A DNA stretch of 64,000 nt, from positions 1,404,313-1,468,312 of the forward strand of contig NW_006763139.1 of NCBI RefSeq assembly GCF_000264905.1, given 5' to 3'. The stretch's first letter is position 1. Each line of letters starts with the position of its first letter. Shown one piece after another: positions 33,059 to 44,211 of this stretch. The notes beneath the pieces are model-generated. The model ran no database searches, had not been told where the DNA came from, and saw nothing but the letters and a program-made list of their open reading frames with translations. Source of the DNA: Stereum hirsutum FP-91666 SS1 (Eukaryota; Basidiomycota; Agaricomycetes; Russulales; Stereaceae). Position numbers and translations under genes: made by a program.

Positions 33059-36000
33059 ATGTCTTCGAACACCCCTCCCTCTGGCTTTCGCAATTTTTTT
33101 GGTCGACGTCGTGGACGCGGTCCAGAACAAAACTCGATCTCTGAATCCGACCTGAGTCCTCGTCCAAACAGCTCAAGTGCTACAAGGTATGCTCTGAATA
33201 AGCACCTCGTCCGAGTCCACTCCTTCTCAACGGCCTGTTTTCAACCTAACTCATCATGTCCGTTTGACTAGCCCTGGATTGCGCGAACGATTTCTTGATA
33301 CTCTCCGTGCGCAGAGCCGAAAACGATCAGCCCTTCGTACAGAGACTCGGAGTCCCACGCCTGCCAGTGAGATGGCAACGTTGACCGATGTCGATGTCGA
33401 TGCCATCTTGCGTCAGTCTACGATATCCCCGGGTACGTAGAGTCTATCTGAACCAGCGATCTCTACTGATCAGCCGATCAACAGTCGATGCGGCTGATTC
33501 TATTCCTGAGGACTTTTCCTCAAAACCAACCATTGACGAGATCAAAGCAGCGCAGGCTCACTCCCGTGCCTCTCATAGAGTGGCACGCGTTTGAGAAGGC
33601 CTCGTACACCTCGCGAAAAGAATTGAACCTCTGTTGGAAGGTACACCGTTCAAGACGCCCATTGCAGTCTTCACGGCGATTGCGGATGTTGTCGAAGTAC
33701 GTCTCATCATTATCCACAAAACATCTCATTGATCGAGGTCATCACCTACACAGGACATCAGGGATGTGAACGATAGTGCCGATAAAGCGTTCGAAGACCT
33801 CATACGCCGGCTTGTCGTTATAGAGCGGGCCATCGAGAAGACGGAGGATTTGGACTCTCTTTCTAGGATTGATACCTCTGTCAGGTGCCTCGATTTCTCT
33901 ATGACTTCTGTGAAGCTTTCGTGTTTGACGCTGATGCACAACAGCTTTCTGATACCTAAGGCGCAAGATGTGTATGATATGCGGTACGCGGCGCTGTGGA
34001 AGAAAGCGGTCAATATCGAGCATTACAGGGAGAAAGTCAGCGAAGCAATGAAGGAGCTTGATCAAAGGTCGAAAGATCTTTTTGTACGTTATCTCTCAGC
34101 TCAGTAAGACAACCTCAAGTTTAGCATCTAACATATTGTCAGATCGATATTTCCTTGGCCATCGAACGGGACACCAAATCGATTCTAAAATCGCTTGAGG
34201 TAAGACTATCTACTTATGAGAGCTGACTCGGTACTCACTGCTATTACAGAGCATCGAACTCAAAGAGTGGCGCCGAGCGCCCGCTGCCATGTATGATTCG
34301 GACACCGCAAAGGACACGCCGAAGCGTGGGCCGTGCACAGAAGGTACACGTACAGAAGTCCTGAACCGCATCCGAGCTTGGGCTGTTGATAATTCTCCGT
34401 CAACCCCTCCCATCTTCTGGCTTAGTGGTAGGGCAGGCACGGGGAAGTCTACCGTCGCATACAGTGTTTGCCGGGCTTTTGACTCTGGCGACATTCGCCG
34501 TGGCCTGGGTGCCTCTTTCTTCTGTTCCCGCCAGGTCGACGATTTGCGACGTCTGGGGAACATCGTACCTACTCTGGCGTACCAGCTCGCGCGACATTCG
34601 TCATCGTTTGCGAGAGCTCTTCGCAGCGTTGACCACGATGCTATTCACAACTCAGATAAACATATCGGTCATCTACTAATCCATCCATGGCGCTCAACAT
34701 CGAAGGATCGTCCTGACGATCTTCCTCCCACTCTCATCGTCATTGATGCTCTTGACGAGATCGACGAAGACGGCGGCCCTGAACTGCTACGATCCCTCAT
34801 TAAGGCGATGGCGGATGAAGGGCCTAGCTGCATGCGTGGCCTAAAAATCCTCATAACTAGTCGTCCTCACCCTAGCATCGTCGACATGGCCCAATCGCTA
34901 TCACATGACGCTATCTACCACATGGAGGACATCGAGAAGCAGAAGGGCCGAGAGGACATCATGAAGTTCCTCGTCAACAGCTTACCAGAACTTGGGACTT
35001 CATATCGAGACGCATTGGAAGGTCTTGCGGATCTCTCGAACGGCCTGTTCATTTACGCTGCCACTGTAGTTCGTTTGATATCTCGTCGTGGGCTTTCGAC
35101 GATGCAAAAGGCCAAGAGGATGACTGCCATAATTCTAGAGCAAAATGCCCGTCCATTACGAGGCGAGAGCTTGCTTGTTGATAATCTATACGCAGATATC
35201 ATCCGCGATTCTATCAACAGCCATGAAGACGAGACTAAGAACTTCCGACTTACTGCTCTGCATGGCATCTTATGCGCGCTTCGGCCCCTCACCATCCACG
35301 AGCTCGCAGAACTCATATCTGAAGACTCTGACGACGCCGATCCCGAGGCTGTTCGACTGCTTGTCGACGATCTCCATGCCGTCACATACATCTCCAATGA
35401 CTGCATATATACATATCATAAATCGTTCTCAGACTTTTTCTTTGACGAGCGGCGCTGTGGCCAGGAGATTATCTGTGAAGCGGATGCTAGCCATCATGTC
35501 CTTGCTCGAGGGTGCTTTCGTATCATGAAACGCTCCCTCCGATTCAACATATGTAATCTCCCGTCATCGTACCTTTTCGACTCCGAGATCAAGGATCTCC
35601 ATGAATCCATTACCAAAAACATAACCGGTGTAGCTGGCCTGGTATATGCATGTAGGAATTGGCCATCACACCTGATAAAAATATGTACAGCAAGTGAAGC
35701 TCTCCATTGCCTCCTGCATCAACTTCTGGCATTCAGTCAGTCAGAGAAGGTGTTGTTTTGGATCGAAGTGATGAATCTGCTTTCTGCCAAGGTAGATTGT
35801 GTCAATGGAGTGAGCGCGGTGATGGCATGGATGGCCAAATTAGTGAGTCTCTTGCTCATCACAAACGAGGTCGCTTTGCTAATCATGTCGGTACAGCAAC
35901 AATGTGAAGGCAAGACTGAGCTGCAGTTGGCCCTGACGGCAGTCTCGAGGCTTATCAAGTCATTTCTACAGACTCCTGCATCGTTGTCGACACCGCATCT

Positions 36001-37456
36001 GTACATCTCGAGTCTAGCAGCAGAGTTTGCTTCGAATTTAGGGATACCGAGTCAGTGGAGGACATGCTTCCCTAGTCTGCCACGCCTGCGCTTCATGGGA
36101 ACCAGCAACCATGGCAGTGTCCTCACACGCGTGTATGTCGGGTCTACAGTATATTCCATCGCCATCTCTGCTGATGGCCAACGCGTCGTCTCAGGCTCGT
36201 TAGACAAGTTGGTGCGTATCTGGGATGCTTTCACCGGGAAGGGGCTGCAAAAGCTGGAAGGTCACACTGACCGTGTCACCTCTGTCGTCTTCTCCATTGA
36301 TGGCCGGCGCATTGTCTCGGGTTCGTACGACAATTCGGTGCGCATTTGGGATGCATCCACTGGGAGTGAGTTGAAGGAGCTGCGGGGCCATACTGGTTTT
36401 GTCACATCTGTCGCCTTCTCTCCCAACGGCCATCATGTGGCCTCAGGCTCAAATGACAAGTCAGTGCGTATCTGGGACACATTCACGGGGAAGGAGCTAC
36501 ATAAGCTGCAGGGCCACACTCATATTGTCAACTCAGTTGCATTTTCCACTGTCAGTGGTGGCCTGTGTGTTGTCTCAGGCTCAGATGACAGGTCAGTGCG
36601 TATCTGGGATGCATCCACTGGGGATGAGTTGCAGCAGCTGGGCCATACTGGCATTGTCACATCTGTTGCCGTCTCTGCTGATAGCCAGCATGTCGCCTCA
36701 GGCTCCGGGCCGGTGCACATCTGGGACACCTCCACCGGGAAGCTGCAGGAGATGGAGGGCCACTATGGCGGGGTTAACTCTGTCGCCTTCTCCGTTGATG
36801 GCCAGTTTGTCACCGCGGGCTCAAGTGACGCGTCGGTGCGTATCTGGGACGTGCCCACCGGGAGGGAGCTGCAGAAGATGGAGGGTCACTTTAACAAGGT
36901 CACCTCCGTCGCCTTCTCTGCAGACGGCCAGCGTATTGTCTCGGGTTCGTATGACAACTCGGTGCACATTTGGGATGCATCCAGCGGGGAGGAGGTTCAG
37001 AGGCTAGAGGGTTACGATCAACTTGTGAACACCACCACATTATCTGCTAATAGACAACGTATCGTCTTGGGCTCAACTCACCCGATGTGCCTCTATGACG
37101 TGTCAACCGGAAGTCAGCTGCATGAGCAACTAGTAGACCGCAGTGGCTGGGTCATCTCCATCGCCTTCACTGCTGACGGCCAGCGTGTGGTGTCGAGCGT
37201 GAGCGATGGTTCGGTGCGCGTCTGGGACACGTCTACCAGAATGGGCAATTATGAGACCGAGGGGGAACCAGATTTTGAAGGTTGGCTTATATTTAAAAGA
37301 CCCAACCATCTTATTTGGCTTCCAGTACATCTACATCCCGGCCTTTGCAACGTAAATACACGCCTCATATCTTGTATACGTCATACCACGGTTGATTTTG
37401 CACCTGCTTGTCTGGGGTCTGACTGGACGAAGTGCTATATCGGGTCAGAGAGGTGA
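33059..37456 (+). CDS. NACHT-WD40 NLR-like receptor (STAND NTPase)
   Basis: This is a fungal STAND protein of the HET-E/NWD type. Such proteins bind a ligand with their repeats, oligomerise through NACHT and trigger a response through the N-terminus, for example in non-self recognition. The N-terminal ~260 residues are helical and of no recognised effector family. The last exon (34250-37456) carries Walker A GRAGTGKST (about residue 319), Walker B LIVIDALDEID (about 421), sensor ILITSRPHPS and a winged-helix region. Nine WD40 repeats follow (36118-37240), each near 42 residues and much alike (VTSVAFS.DG..IVSGS.D.SVRIWD.STG). The tail WLPVHLHPGLCNV is usual for mushroom NLRs. Exons: 33059-33186, 33272-33432, (33596-33696), 33754-34083, 34143-34199, 34250-37456, giving 1327 residues. 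A different middle exon meets an in-frame TGA at 33592. Confidence 0.85.
36118..37240 (+). repeat. Nine WD40 repeats of about 126 bp with high mutual similarity
   Basis: Successive units each encode a GH...V.SVAFS.DG...SGS.D.SVRIWD pattern. Several pairs also match closely in DNA; for example GTGCGTATCTGGGA recurs in many units. Repeat 8 (DQLVNTTTLSAN) has decayed most. Within the coding region, such likeness suggests recent unit duplication or exchange. Confidence 0.85.
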
Positions 37457-38407
37457 AGTCTAGCTACAGGGTATACATGTGTAGAGTCGTAGAGTAGAGA
37501 CACCGCTAAGTGCTTACACCCCATCTACATTTCTTTTCGTGCTTATAGGATTTTCTTTCTTGTCTTTTCATACTTCGCATGCTTCCGGATACTCGAGAGG
37601 AAGTGTTTGCCGTGTAGATATATCTTTCGACCTATGCGAGAGTACAACTGTATCCTTTCAAGATACTGAGGCGATTTGTATGGGAACGGCCCAACGTAAC
37701 GCGTAACGCGCCCTCCGTTCCATTGCCAGAACAGCGTTACGTAACAAGGGCTCCGTTGCTACGAAAAAGGCATTATTTAATGATTTTTTGGGGCGGCTAC
37801 GGCGCCACACCACCTGGGGTGCAATCGTAACGCACCATCCAGAGGCCGTTGCTATACTCCGGACCGTAACGCTTGACCTCGTCGTTGCTCCCATACAAAT
37901 TGCTTCAGTATGCAGATACTAACTTGGCCGCACTGATCCTTCTTCGCCGTTCAAAGTCCGCTCGCCACAACAGTGTCACTGTGGCATATTAGAACACCAT
38001 AATTCATGAACCGCAAATGTGGCGCGTTCGTTGTACACAGTGCCGAGTGCGAACACTGAAGAGAGCGGTGTAGGCAAGTTAAAGAGCACGAAGGTTTCAT
38101 ATTAACATACTTCAACGTTTAATGTTCAACGCCGATCAGCCTCGTTCGATGGCAGCACGAACGAAGGACATAAACAAATGCCACGTACGAGCTCTATAGA
38201 GCAGAAAAAACAATGGTACGATCGCCAGCCTTGCTCTACGCGAGTGTGAAGAGAGTGGCTTAGGGAAGTCCACGAGCCCGGGTTATGGTTATCAAGAGCA
38301 CAGACACGCCGTTAGAGCGAAAGCTAAACCAAACCGTGCTCCCGTCGCAGAGACGTCAAACTCAAAGATAGAAGCAGAAGATCCGATACGATACACAACG
38401 AGGATGA
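37457..38407. other. Intergenic region downstream of the NLR gene, contains a MITE
   Basis: This 950-nt gap lies between the NLR stop and the stop of the U1A/U2B''-like gene. Apart from the inverted-repeat element at 37664-37910 nothing coding is seen. Confidence 0.6.
37664..37910. mobile_element. MITE-like element with ~22-bp terminal inverted repeats
   Basis: The left end (37664-37685) and the reverse complement of the right end (37889-37910) agree at 20 of 22 positions around the shared core ATTTGTATGGGA. If the outer TA on each side is a target duplication, the element is 37666-37908, about 243 bp, with TIRs starting CTGA. That fits a Tc1/mariner-type non-autonomous element. Inside, CGTAACGC occurs several times in both orientations (about 37694-37709, 37733-37743, 37827, 37864), so a transcript could fold. 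It has no transposase frame. Confidence 0.65.
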
Positions 38408-39504
38408 TCAAACGAACGCAACAGTCATCTTCCAGCCCTTTTTCAGCGTAAACCCGTCCAGAGCCTCTTTTGCGACGGAGGCGAGCTCGGGTGTATCGAA
38501 CACGACCTGGGCCATCTTGCCCTTTTGGCCCGCGGCGTTTGCTGTCGCTGTCGGTGCTGGGGCGACCTGCGTGGACTGGAATCCTTGGTATCTACGCCAC
38601 CACATATAATTAACATGTCAGCTGGGTGAAGTTGTGGAAGGATTAGGATACGCACTGTTGGAATAGCACGGACAACACGCTATCCGTGACTTCGCCGGGA
38701 AGGTTCGTACACAGTAACCGCGCTGAGGATCGTCCTGCCGTTTGCGGGACTAAGAGCGCACATTGAAATCAGAACAGATCAGCCAGAGCGTAACTTATCG
38801 CAGACATGCTTATTGAGGTATAGTAATATGATACATGACGTACTAGTCGTAGCCGCCCCAGTCGCCGCCTGCTCTCCTCCTTGTTGCGCCGGCGGACCAT
38901 CTTCGTCGTCGTCTATCTCCATCTCCTCATCATCGCTTTCCTCCTCCGCTGCCGCCGCTTTCTTCTGCTTCTGTGCGCGTCCGTCCTCCATGTCCTCGTC
39001 TTCGCGGGTCCGCTTTTGGACGGACGAGCCGGCGCCACCGATGGGTTTGACTTGTGAGTCTGTGAGGGGACGGCCGTGGGCTGCGGTGGGAGGAACGAAG
39101 TTGGGGTCTTCGCGACGCATGGTCGCATACGACTTTGTTTTTGCGTATTGAACGCGCTGAGAGTCATGGATGTGATACGAGGGGTGGCACGGTAGGTATT
39201 AGTCAGTCTGGGTTCGCGTACGAAATAACGAGAGCAGAAAAGTGAGACGCACGAGGGGCTTGTCGTAGAATAGCATGCCGTCCGTCGCGCGGAGGGCAGA
39301 TGTGGCCGCTGCGAGGTCGGTGAAGACGAGGAAGGCCTGACCCCTCATCTTTTGCGTCTTGGTTGCGACGACATCGATGACCTTGCCGTATGTGGTGAAT
39401 AGCGCGAAGAGCTGGCCACGCAGCTCTTCCTTCTGGATCTGGTCGTTGAGGTTGTTTAGGTAGAGCGTTGTGTTGGGCTGTGTGACGGTGGAGGAGGAGG
39501 CCAT
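38408..39504 (-). CDS. U1A/U2B''-like spliceosomal RNA-binding protein (two RRMs)
   Basis: This is the snRNP protein that contacts U1 and/or U2 snRNA hairpins; fungi usually have a single SNF-like protein. From ATG 39504 the first RRM shows RNP2 LYLNNL, then EELRGQLFALFTTYGKVIDV and RNP1 RGQAFLVF. An intron after DKPL joins to RVQYAKTKSYATM, which is characteristic of U1A/U2B''. A linker with an acidic run (EEESDDEEMEIDDDEDG) and a Gln/Ala part follows. The second RRM has RLLCTNLPGEVTDSVLSVLF, QVVFDTPELASVAKEAL and GWKMTVAFV before TGA at 38408. There are three or four short introns. It is divergent from the ceramide synthase gene across 301 nt. Confidence 0.9.
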
Positions 39505-39805
39505 GGTCGTGGACGGTGAAGAGCACGTTCGTGCGGTGGTCGTAAAGTGGCCACCGTTGAATGTGGGACAATATTCCGTGTTTTGGACGGCGCGTTTACC
39601 GAGAAATCGGATGAATATTATTTGGCCTCGTTCCAACATTTCCGAATCGCACGAGCGTCGCCTCGTCGCTCATCCTTAAAACACCGTCGGCCAGTGTCTC
39701 GACACACCTGGCCATCCCCTTGCTTCTTCCCGCTCTCTGTTCATGACCTGCCTTTCGACACGTTTCCCCACAATATTTTGCTAAACGAGCTCCTCATCCC
39801 CAACC
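39505..39805. promoter_or_regulatory. Divergent promoter of the U1A/U2B'' and ceramide synthase genes
   Basis: The two start codons are separated by 301 nt, so the promoters overlap. The stretch contains a pyrimidine-rich part near 39710-39770 ahead of the ceramide synthase start. No named motif was identified. Confidence 0.45.
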
Positions 39806-41278
39806 ATGGACTACTTCCTCGACAAGGAGCGCATGCCCTCCTTGCTCGCTCCCTTCTTCACCCTCTCCTACCCAGTCGCTACCCCAAACGACCCAGACTG
39901 CTTCCCCAACGCGACGTTCTACGATATCGGCTACGCCGACATCTGCTTCGTCGTCTCCCTCATCGCCCTCCTCGCCGTCCTTCGCGACGGCTCGCGTCTC
40001 CTCGTGCTCGAACCCTTCGCCAACTGGAAGCTGACACGAGACTGGAGACGTCGAAACGAAAACCCGAAACCATTCGCGAACGGCAAGTCGAACGGACATG
40101 CTGCCAGCGCAAACGGTTCGGCCAAGTCCCTCGAGCAGAACGGTGTAGGTGAACGCTTGCAGCTCCGTACAGATTCACCAGAGGGACGCCATATACACCG
40201 GAGCACGCTTCGCTTTGCAGAGCAAGGCTGGCTGACTGTCTACTATTGTTTCTCCTGGTCTATGGGGCTCGTACGTGGCAGTTTTTCTTTTTCGCTTTCG
40301 TTCATGCTGTTAGACTGACGTTGAATGTTTGCAGTACGTTAACATGAACCTTCCCTCCGACTTTTGGTCCGGCTACCCCCACATACCCCTTCCAGGCCCA
40401 GTAAAACTCTACTATATGATGCAGACCGCATTTTACTTTCATTTGCTTCTCGTCATCAACGCGGAGGCTCCACGGAAAGACCACTGGCAGATGATGACCC
40501 ACCACGTTATCTCCTGTGCGCTCATCATCGCCAGTTACGCGTACAACTTCACTCGCGTCGGCTGTCTGATCATGGTCCTCATGGACTGGTGCGACATCGT
40601 CCTCCCCGTAGGTCTCCGTCTCCGTCTCTTCACCTTCCTTCCCACTCCCACTCCTACGACCGTGAAACCCGCAAGCTGACCTCAATCATGATCTTATTTT
40701 TTGTTTTGAATCATATCAGCTCGCCAAAATGCTCCGATATCTCTCCCTCCAAGTCGCATGCGACATCACGTTCGGAATCTTCCTCATCTCCTGGGTGGCA
40801 ACCCGCCACATCCTCTTCATCAAAGTCATCATCTCCGCCTACTCCGACGCGCCCCGTCTCATCCCCTTTGACTGGATTCCGGAACGCGGGTATTACCTCA
40901 CGCACGACGTCTATGTCATCTTCGTCTCGCTGCTCGTTTCTCTCGAGGTACGTGCCACACCACACCCACGACTTACTTCGAATGTCAAATAGAAAATAGG
41001 GTCGTTTTAACTGATTGATACACCTTCGCGTCGGTCCTGCTGTTAGATCATTCAAAGTATCTGGTCCTACCGTATTTTCGCTATCGCATGGCGCGTGGTC
41101 ATGGGTTATGGAGCGGACGACGATCGTTCAGACGAAGACGAGTAAGTCACTTCTTCATATATCCCTCCACCGACATGCCCGAACAACCCTCCATATGCTG
41201 CTCTCTAAGCCTCCAGTCAAGTCAACTGACAACCAAATTTTCTTTCTCAGCGTCGAAAACGTGAAAAAGGACCGATAG
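39806..41278 (+). CDS. LAG1: Ceramide synthase (Lag1/Lac1, TLC domain)
   Basis: This ER-membrane enzyme acylates sphingoid bases with fatty acyl-CoA to make ceramide. From ATG 39806 there is a first membrane segment near YADICFVVSLIALLAVL, a cytosolic linker and further helices (LTVYYCFSWSMGL, VKLYYMMQTAFYFHLLLVI). The Lag motif carries the catalytic histidines in KDHWQMMTHHVISCALIIAS and the conserved acidic pair in MVLMDWCDIVLPLAKMLRYL. The last helices (DVYVIFVSLLVSLE, IIQSIWSYRIFAIAWRVV) lead to an acidic tail DDDRSDEDE and VENVKKDR. The C-terminal Lys/Arg end could act as ER retention. Introns lie near 40271-40334, 40608-40719, 40949-41045 and 41143-41250. Lag1/Lac1 paralogues cannot be told apart here. 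Confidence 0.93.
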
Positions 41279-41985
41279 AGTGCCAGTGCCAGTGCATCGG
41301 TCGATGACGCTGAGAACGGAGTGCGGGGCATGTTAGTAGGGGTTGCGTGGGTGGTCGGGTGCGTGGCAGGGTCCGGGGAATTTCTTTCAACGGTCAAATT
41401 ACATAGTTCTTTTCAATACTTCCGCTCGCTCAAACCGTAGCGCGTCCGCTCGTTCGTTTGTCTACGAAAACCACGAACCTACGAACACCGAACCTTCCTG
41501 CCTGTGGTCGTCATACCCCATCTTGTAGATCCACGACTCACATTTGACAGTGCCTTGCTTTGCTTCCAAAACCGAACCGAACCCCTTCGAAGTACGCTAC
41601 CTAGGTCTTATTCCTCCCTCCCTCCCTCTTGCCTCCTTTCGCTCTCTTGTCATCGCCATTGTACAGCCGTCTTTTTTTTCTTAGTCTAGTTTCGGATCGA
41701 TAGAGGCCAGCCAGCAGCCGTTACGCGTAATGTCGACGTTTTGGGTTGAGATGTATATACAGACATACATCGACGAGCCTCTCTTTTGGATTTTTTTTTT
41801 GCGGTTAACTGTTACAGTGCTCCCTTGAATCACGCTCGTGACACTGGCAGTAACAACGGATCCCAAGCTAGTGGATGCGATTGTTCAATCCCAAATCGCA
41901 ACGATCAAAGCCGTGTAAAGTGTACTACCATCCCGGGAAAGATTGAGGAAAGAAAAGAGACCTCGACGTCGTACACTTCACTCTA
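41279..41985. other. Convergent 3' region, no gene seen
   Basis: These 707 nt lie between the ceramide synthase stop and the Nop13 stop. They contain a CCCTCCCTCCCTC run near 41615-41630 and T-runs, but no motif-bearing frame. Confidence 0.5.
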
Positions 41986-43686
41986 TCAATCGAAAGTGAT
42001 CTTCTTCCCCAGACTGGGCACGATCGCCGCCTGCTCCCTCTGCGCCGCCGCCAACGCAGCCCCAGGCTTCGTACGCGGCTTTCCCTTCCTGTCTAGCCTC
42101 ACGCGTTCTTCCTTGCGTTTGGGTGGGCTTTCCTCACCTCCAACACCAGCACCAACAGCGGCATCACCATCACCCGTCCCATCTTCCATAACCGAGTCTC
42201 CACCAGCATCAGCATCGGTGACTGAAGTTCTCGGTCCGCGTCGCTGGTCACGGTCACCGCGAGCGTCGTCCCTCCCATTTTCTCTGTTATACTTGCTCCG
42301 CTCAGGTCGTGGGCCCGGTCCACCGCCACGTCGTACAGCGTCCGCGGAGGCATATTCGACTTTGAGCTTTCGGCCGTCCATGTGGTGGTTCCGTGGATTG
42401 GTGAGAGCGGTGGTGGCGTGCTCTATGCTCGTGAAATCGACGAAGGCCCATCTGCGAGAGCGGCATTAAAAAGAAAAGTTAGCGCTGGATGTATCCACCA
42501 GAAGTAGGCGGAGAGCTTTAGAAAAAAGAGACTGACCCCTTGCAGAGACCACTATCCTCGAATGTCCCCATCCGTACCTTGCGTATCCACGCGTCCTTCT
42601 TCTCTTTCTCTGCACCACCTTCCACTGCCCCAGCCTCGGCAGTTCCATCCGCCCCTGTCCCTGTGCCCGTCTTTGTCCCAGTCTCCGCCTCGGGTTTAGT
42701 TTTCCTATGAGCTTCCAGGAACCCACGTAAGGACTCTTGCGTAGTCTCGAAACCCAGGTTTCCAAAGAAAAGAGTAGGAGCAGGAGGCTGCGTCTGCACG
42801 GCCAATATTTTTTGTGCTACTTTGGAATGGGAGGAGTTGTCGTTTTCGGTGGTGCTGGTTGCGGCGGGGGCGGCAGGTCGGCCGGTGAAGTCGTCGCCTA
42901 CACGAGAGGATGCAGATGAGATGTCTGCGGCGAGGAGGAAAGAGGTAAAGAATGAGATGTGACGTACCGTCTTTGATGAGCAGTTTTCGACCGTCGAGAT
43001 GGCCTTCGCTCATGAGGATAGCGTTCTTCTTCGCCTCCTCCGTCGTAAAATCGACATATGCGAACCTACATTCATTCGATAGCAAACATCAGTACCAATA
43101 TACATCATACCACAGGCAATTTTTTTCTTGAGAAAAACCAGAAAGAGAAAACCACACACCCTCGGTTCTCCTTCATCCCAAACTTCCCCTTCTGCGGCCC
43201 CACAGCCTTCACCGGCATATGCACCCTCGTAACTTCCCCAGCGCCCCCAAAAAACCGCTTCAAGGCATCCTCAGTCGTCTTGAACGACAGATTGCCCACC
43301 CATACCGAATTTTGACGCTTTGGGGGTCCCTCCTTGTCGGCGGTTTTCTGCTTCTTTGCGGGCGTCGCGGTGGTGGTTGTGGGTTTGGAGGGGGAGGAGG
43401 GGGAGGGAGGAGCAGCGGAAGAAGGGTCAATTTTCAGCTGTTTCTTTTGTTTGCGTTTGGCAGCATGGGAGAGCACGGGCTCTTCGTCTTCATCTTCGTT
43501 TGCCTCGGCCTCATCGTCGTCGGCTTGAGATTCACCGTCAGAGTCAGAGTCGGAATCGGAGTCGGCTTCAGGGCTAGGTTTAGATCGTTTGCGTTTCAGT
43601 TGTGGTTTTGAGCTTGGGGGAGGTGGAGAGGAGGATGCGGAAGAGGAGGATGAGGACGAGGAGGCGGAGGAGGAAGAGGAAGCCAT
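41986..43686 (-). CDS. NOP13: Nop13-like nucleolar RNA-binding protein (two RRMs)
   Basis: This nucleolar protein is associated with pre-ribosomes. From ATG 43686 a Ser-rich start and an acidic region (ADSDSDSDSDGE, EANEDEDEE) precede a first RRM: SVWVGNLSFKTTEDALKRFF, VTRVHMPV, then across an intron FAYVDFTTEEAKKNAILM and LDGRKLLIKDG. A linker follows, then the second RRM with TLFFGNLGFETTQESLRGFL, KVRMGTFEDSGLCKG, an intron, WAFVDFTSIEHATTALTN and MDGRKLKVEYASADA. The tail is rich in Arg and Gly with PGAALAAAQREQAAIVP before TGA at 41986. The insertion between the strands of RRM2 (GTKTGTGTGADGTAEAG) is low-complexity. There are four introns. A 31-bp GATA palindrome lies 55-85 nt upstream of the start. 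Confidence 0.85.
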
Positions 43687-44211
43687 GGGTATTTCCAATT
43701 TCCCAACTTTTTGGAAAGATCGAGGATACAGTTCAGGTTAGATAAGATAAGATCTGAGATCTTATCTTATCCTTCCTTGCGAGATGACGCAAAGACCGTG
43801 ATAATGATTCTGTAAGATATAGAGCTTTTTGCTTTGATTTGCTCGTATGTTCGATACATCATGCAACGATGATGAGGGAGCATGCCTCAAGATCAAATCA
43901 GCATTTGGCCTCCTCTCCGCGCTCCTACAAGCAAAAGGGTGGTAGCATATATGGGGGAGTTGTAATAGTGGTTTGGCGACAGCGATCGTCCTTTTCAAGT
44001 TTGGGCTCAAAGTCAGGTATGTACTGAACTACTAAAAGACCTTCGTCTTGAAAACAAACAATGATTTTGTGCCAGTGAGAATATGTAGGTACAAGGATGT
44101 CCTTGGGCGATGAATGGCGGACATGGTATACATACACACAGAATAACTTCTACGTTACATGACGGGTGGGAAACCCAACGTACACACGACAAGGCCAGTT
44201 GTAGACGCAAG
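43687..44211. other. Intergenic region upstream of Nop13, contains the GATA palindrome
   Basis: This 525-nt interval lies between the Nop13 start and the amine oxidase stop, both genes being on the minus strand. Apart from the palindrome at 43741-43771 there is no recognised feature. Confidence 0.5.
43741..43771. promoter_or_regulatory. Perfect 31-bp GATA palindrome
   Basis: The arm GATAAGATAAGATCT (43741-43755) and its exact reverse complement (43757-43771) are separated by one base. The arms hold two GATAAG sites on each strand, the consensus HGATAR site for fungal GATA factors such as nitrogen or iron regulators. It lies 55-85 nt upstream of the Nop13 start. The structure is seen directly; the regulatory role is inferred. 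Confidence 0.8.

Noticed and set aside
37661..37920. AGATACT repeated on both sides of the MITE as a 7-bp target duplication
   Set aside because: The two copies do not sit at equal distance from the inverted repeat ends, whereas TA fits exactly on both sides.
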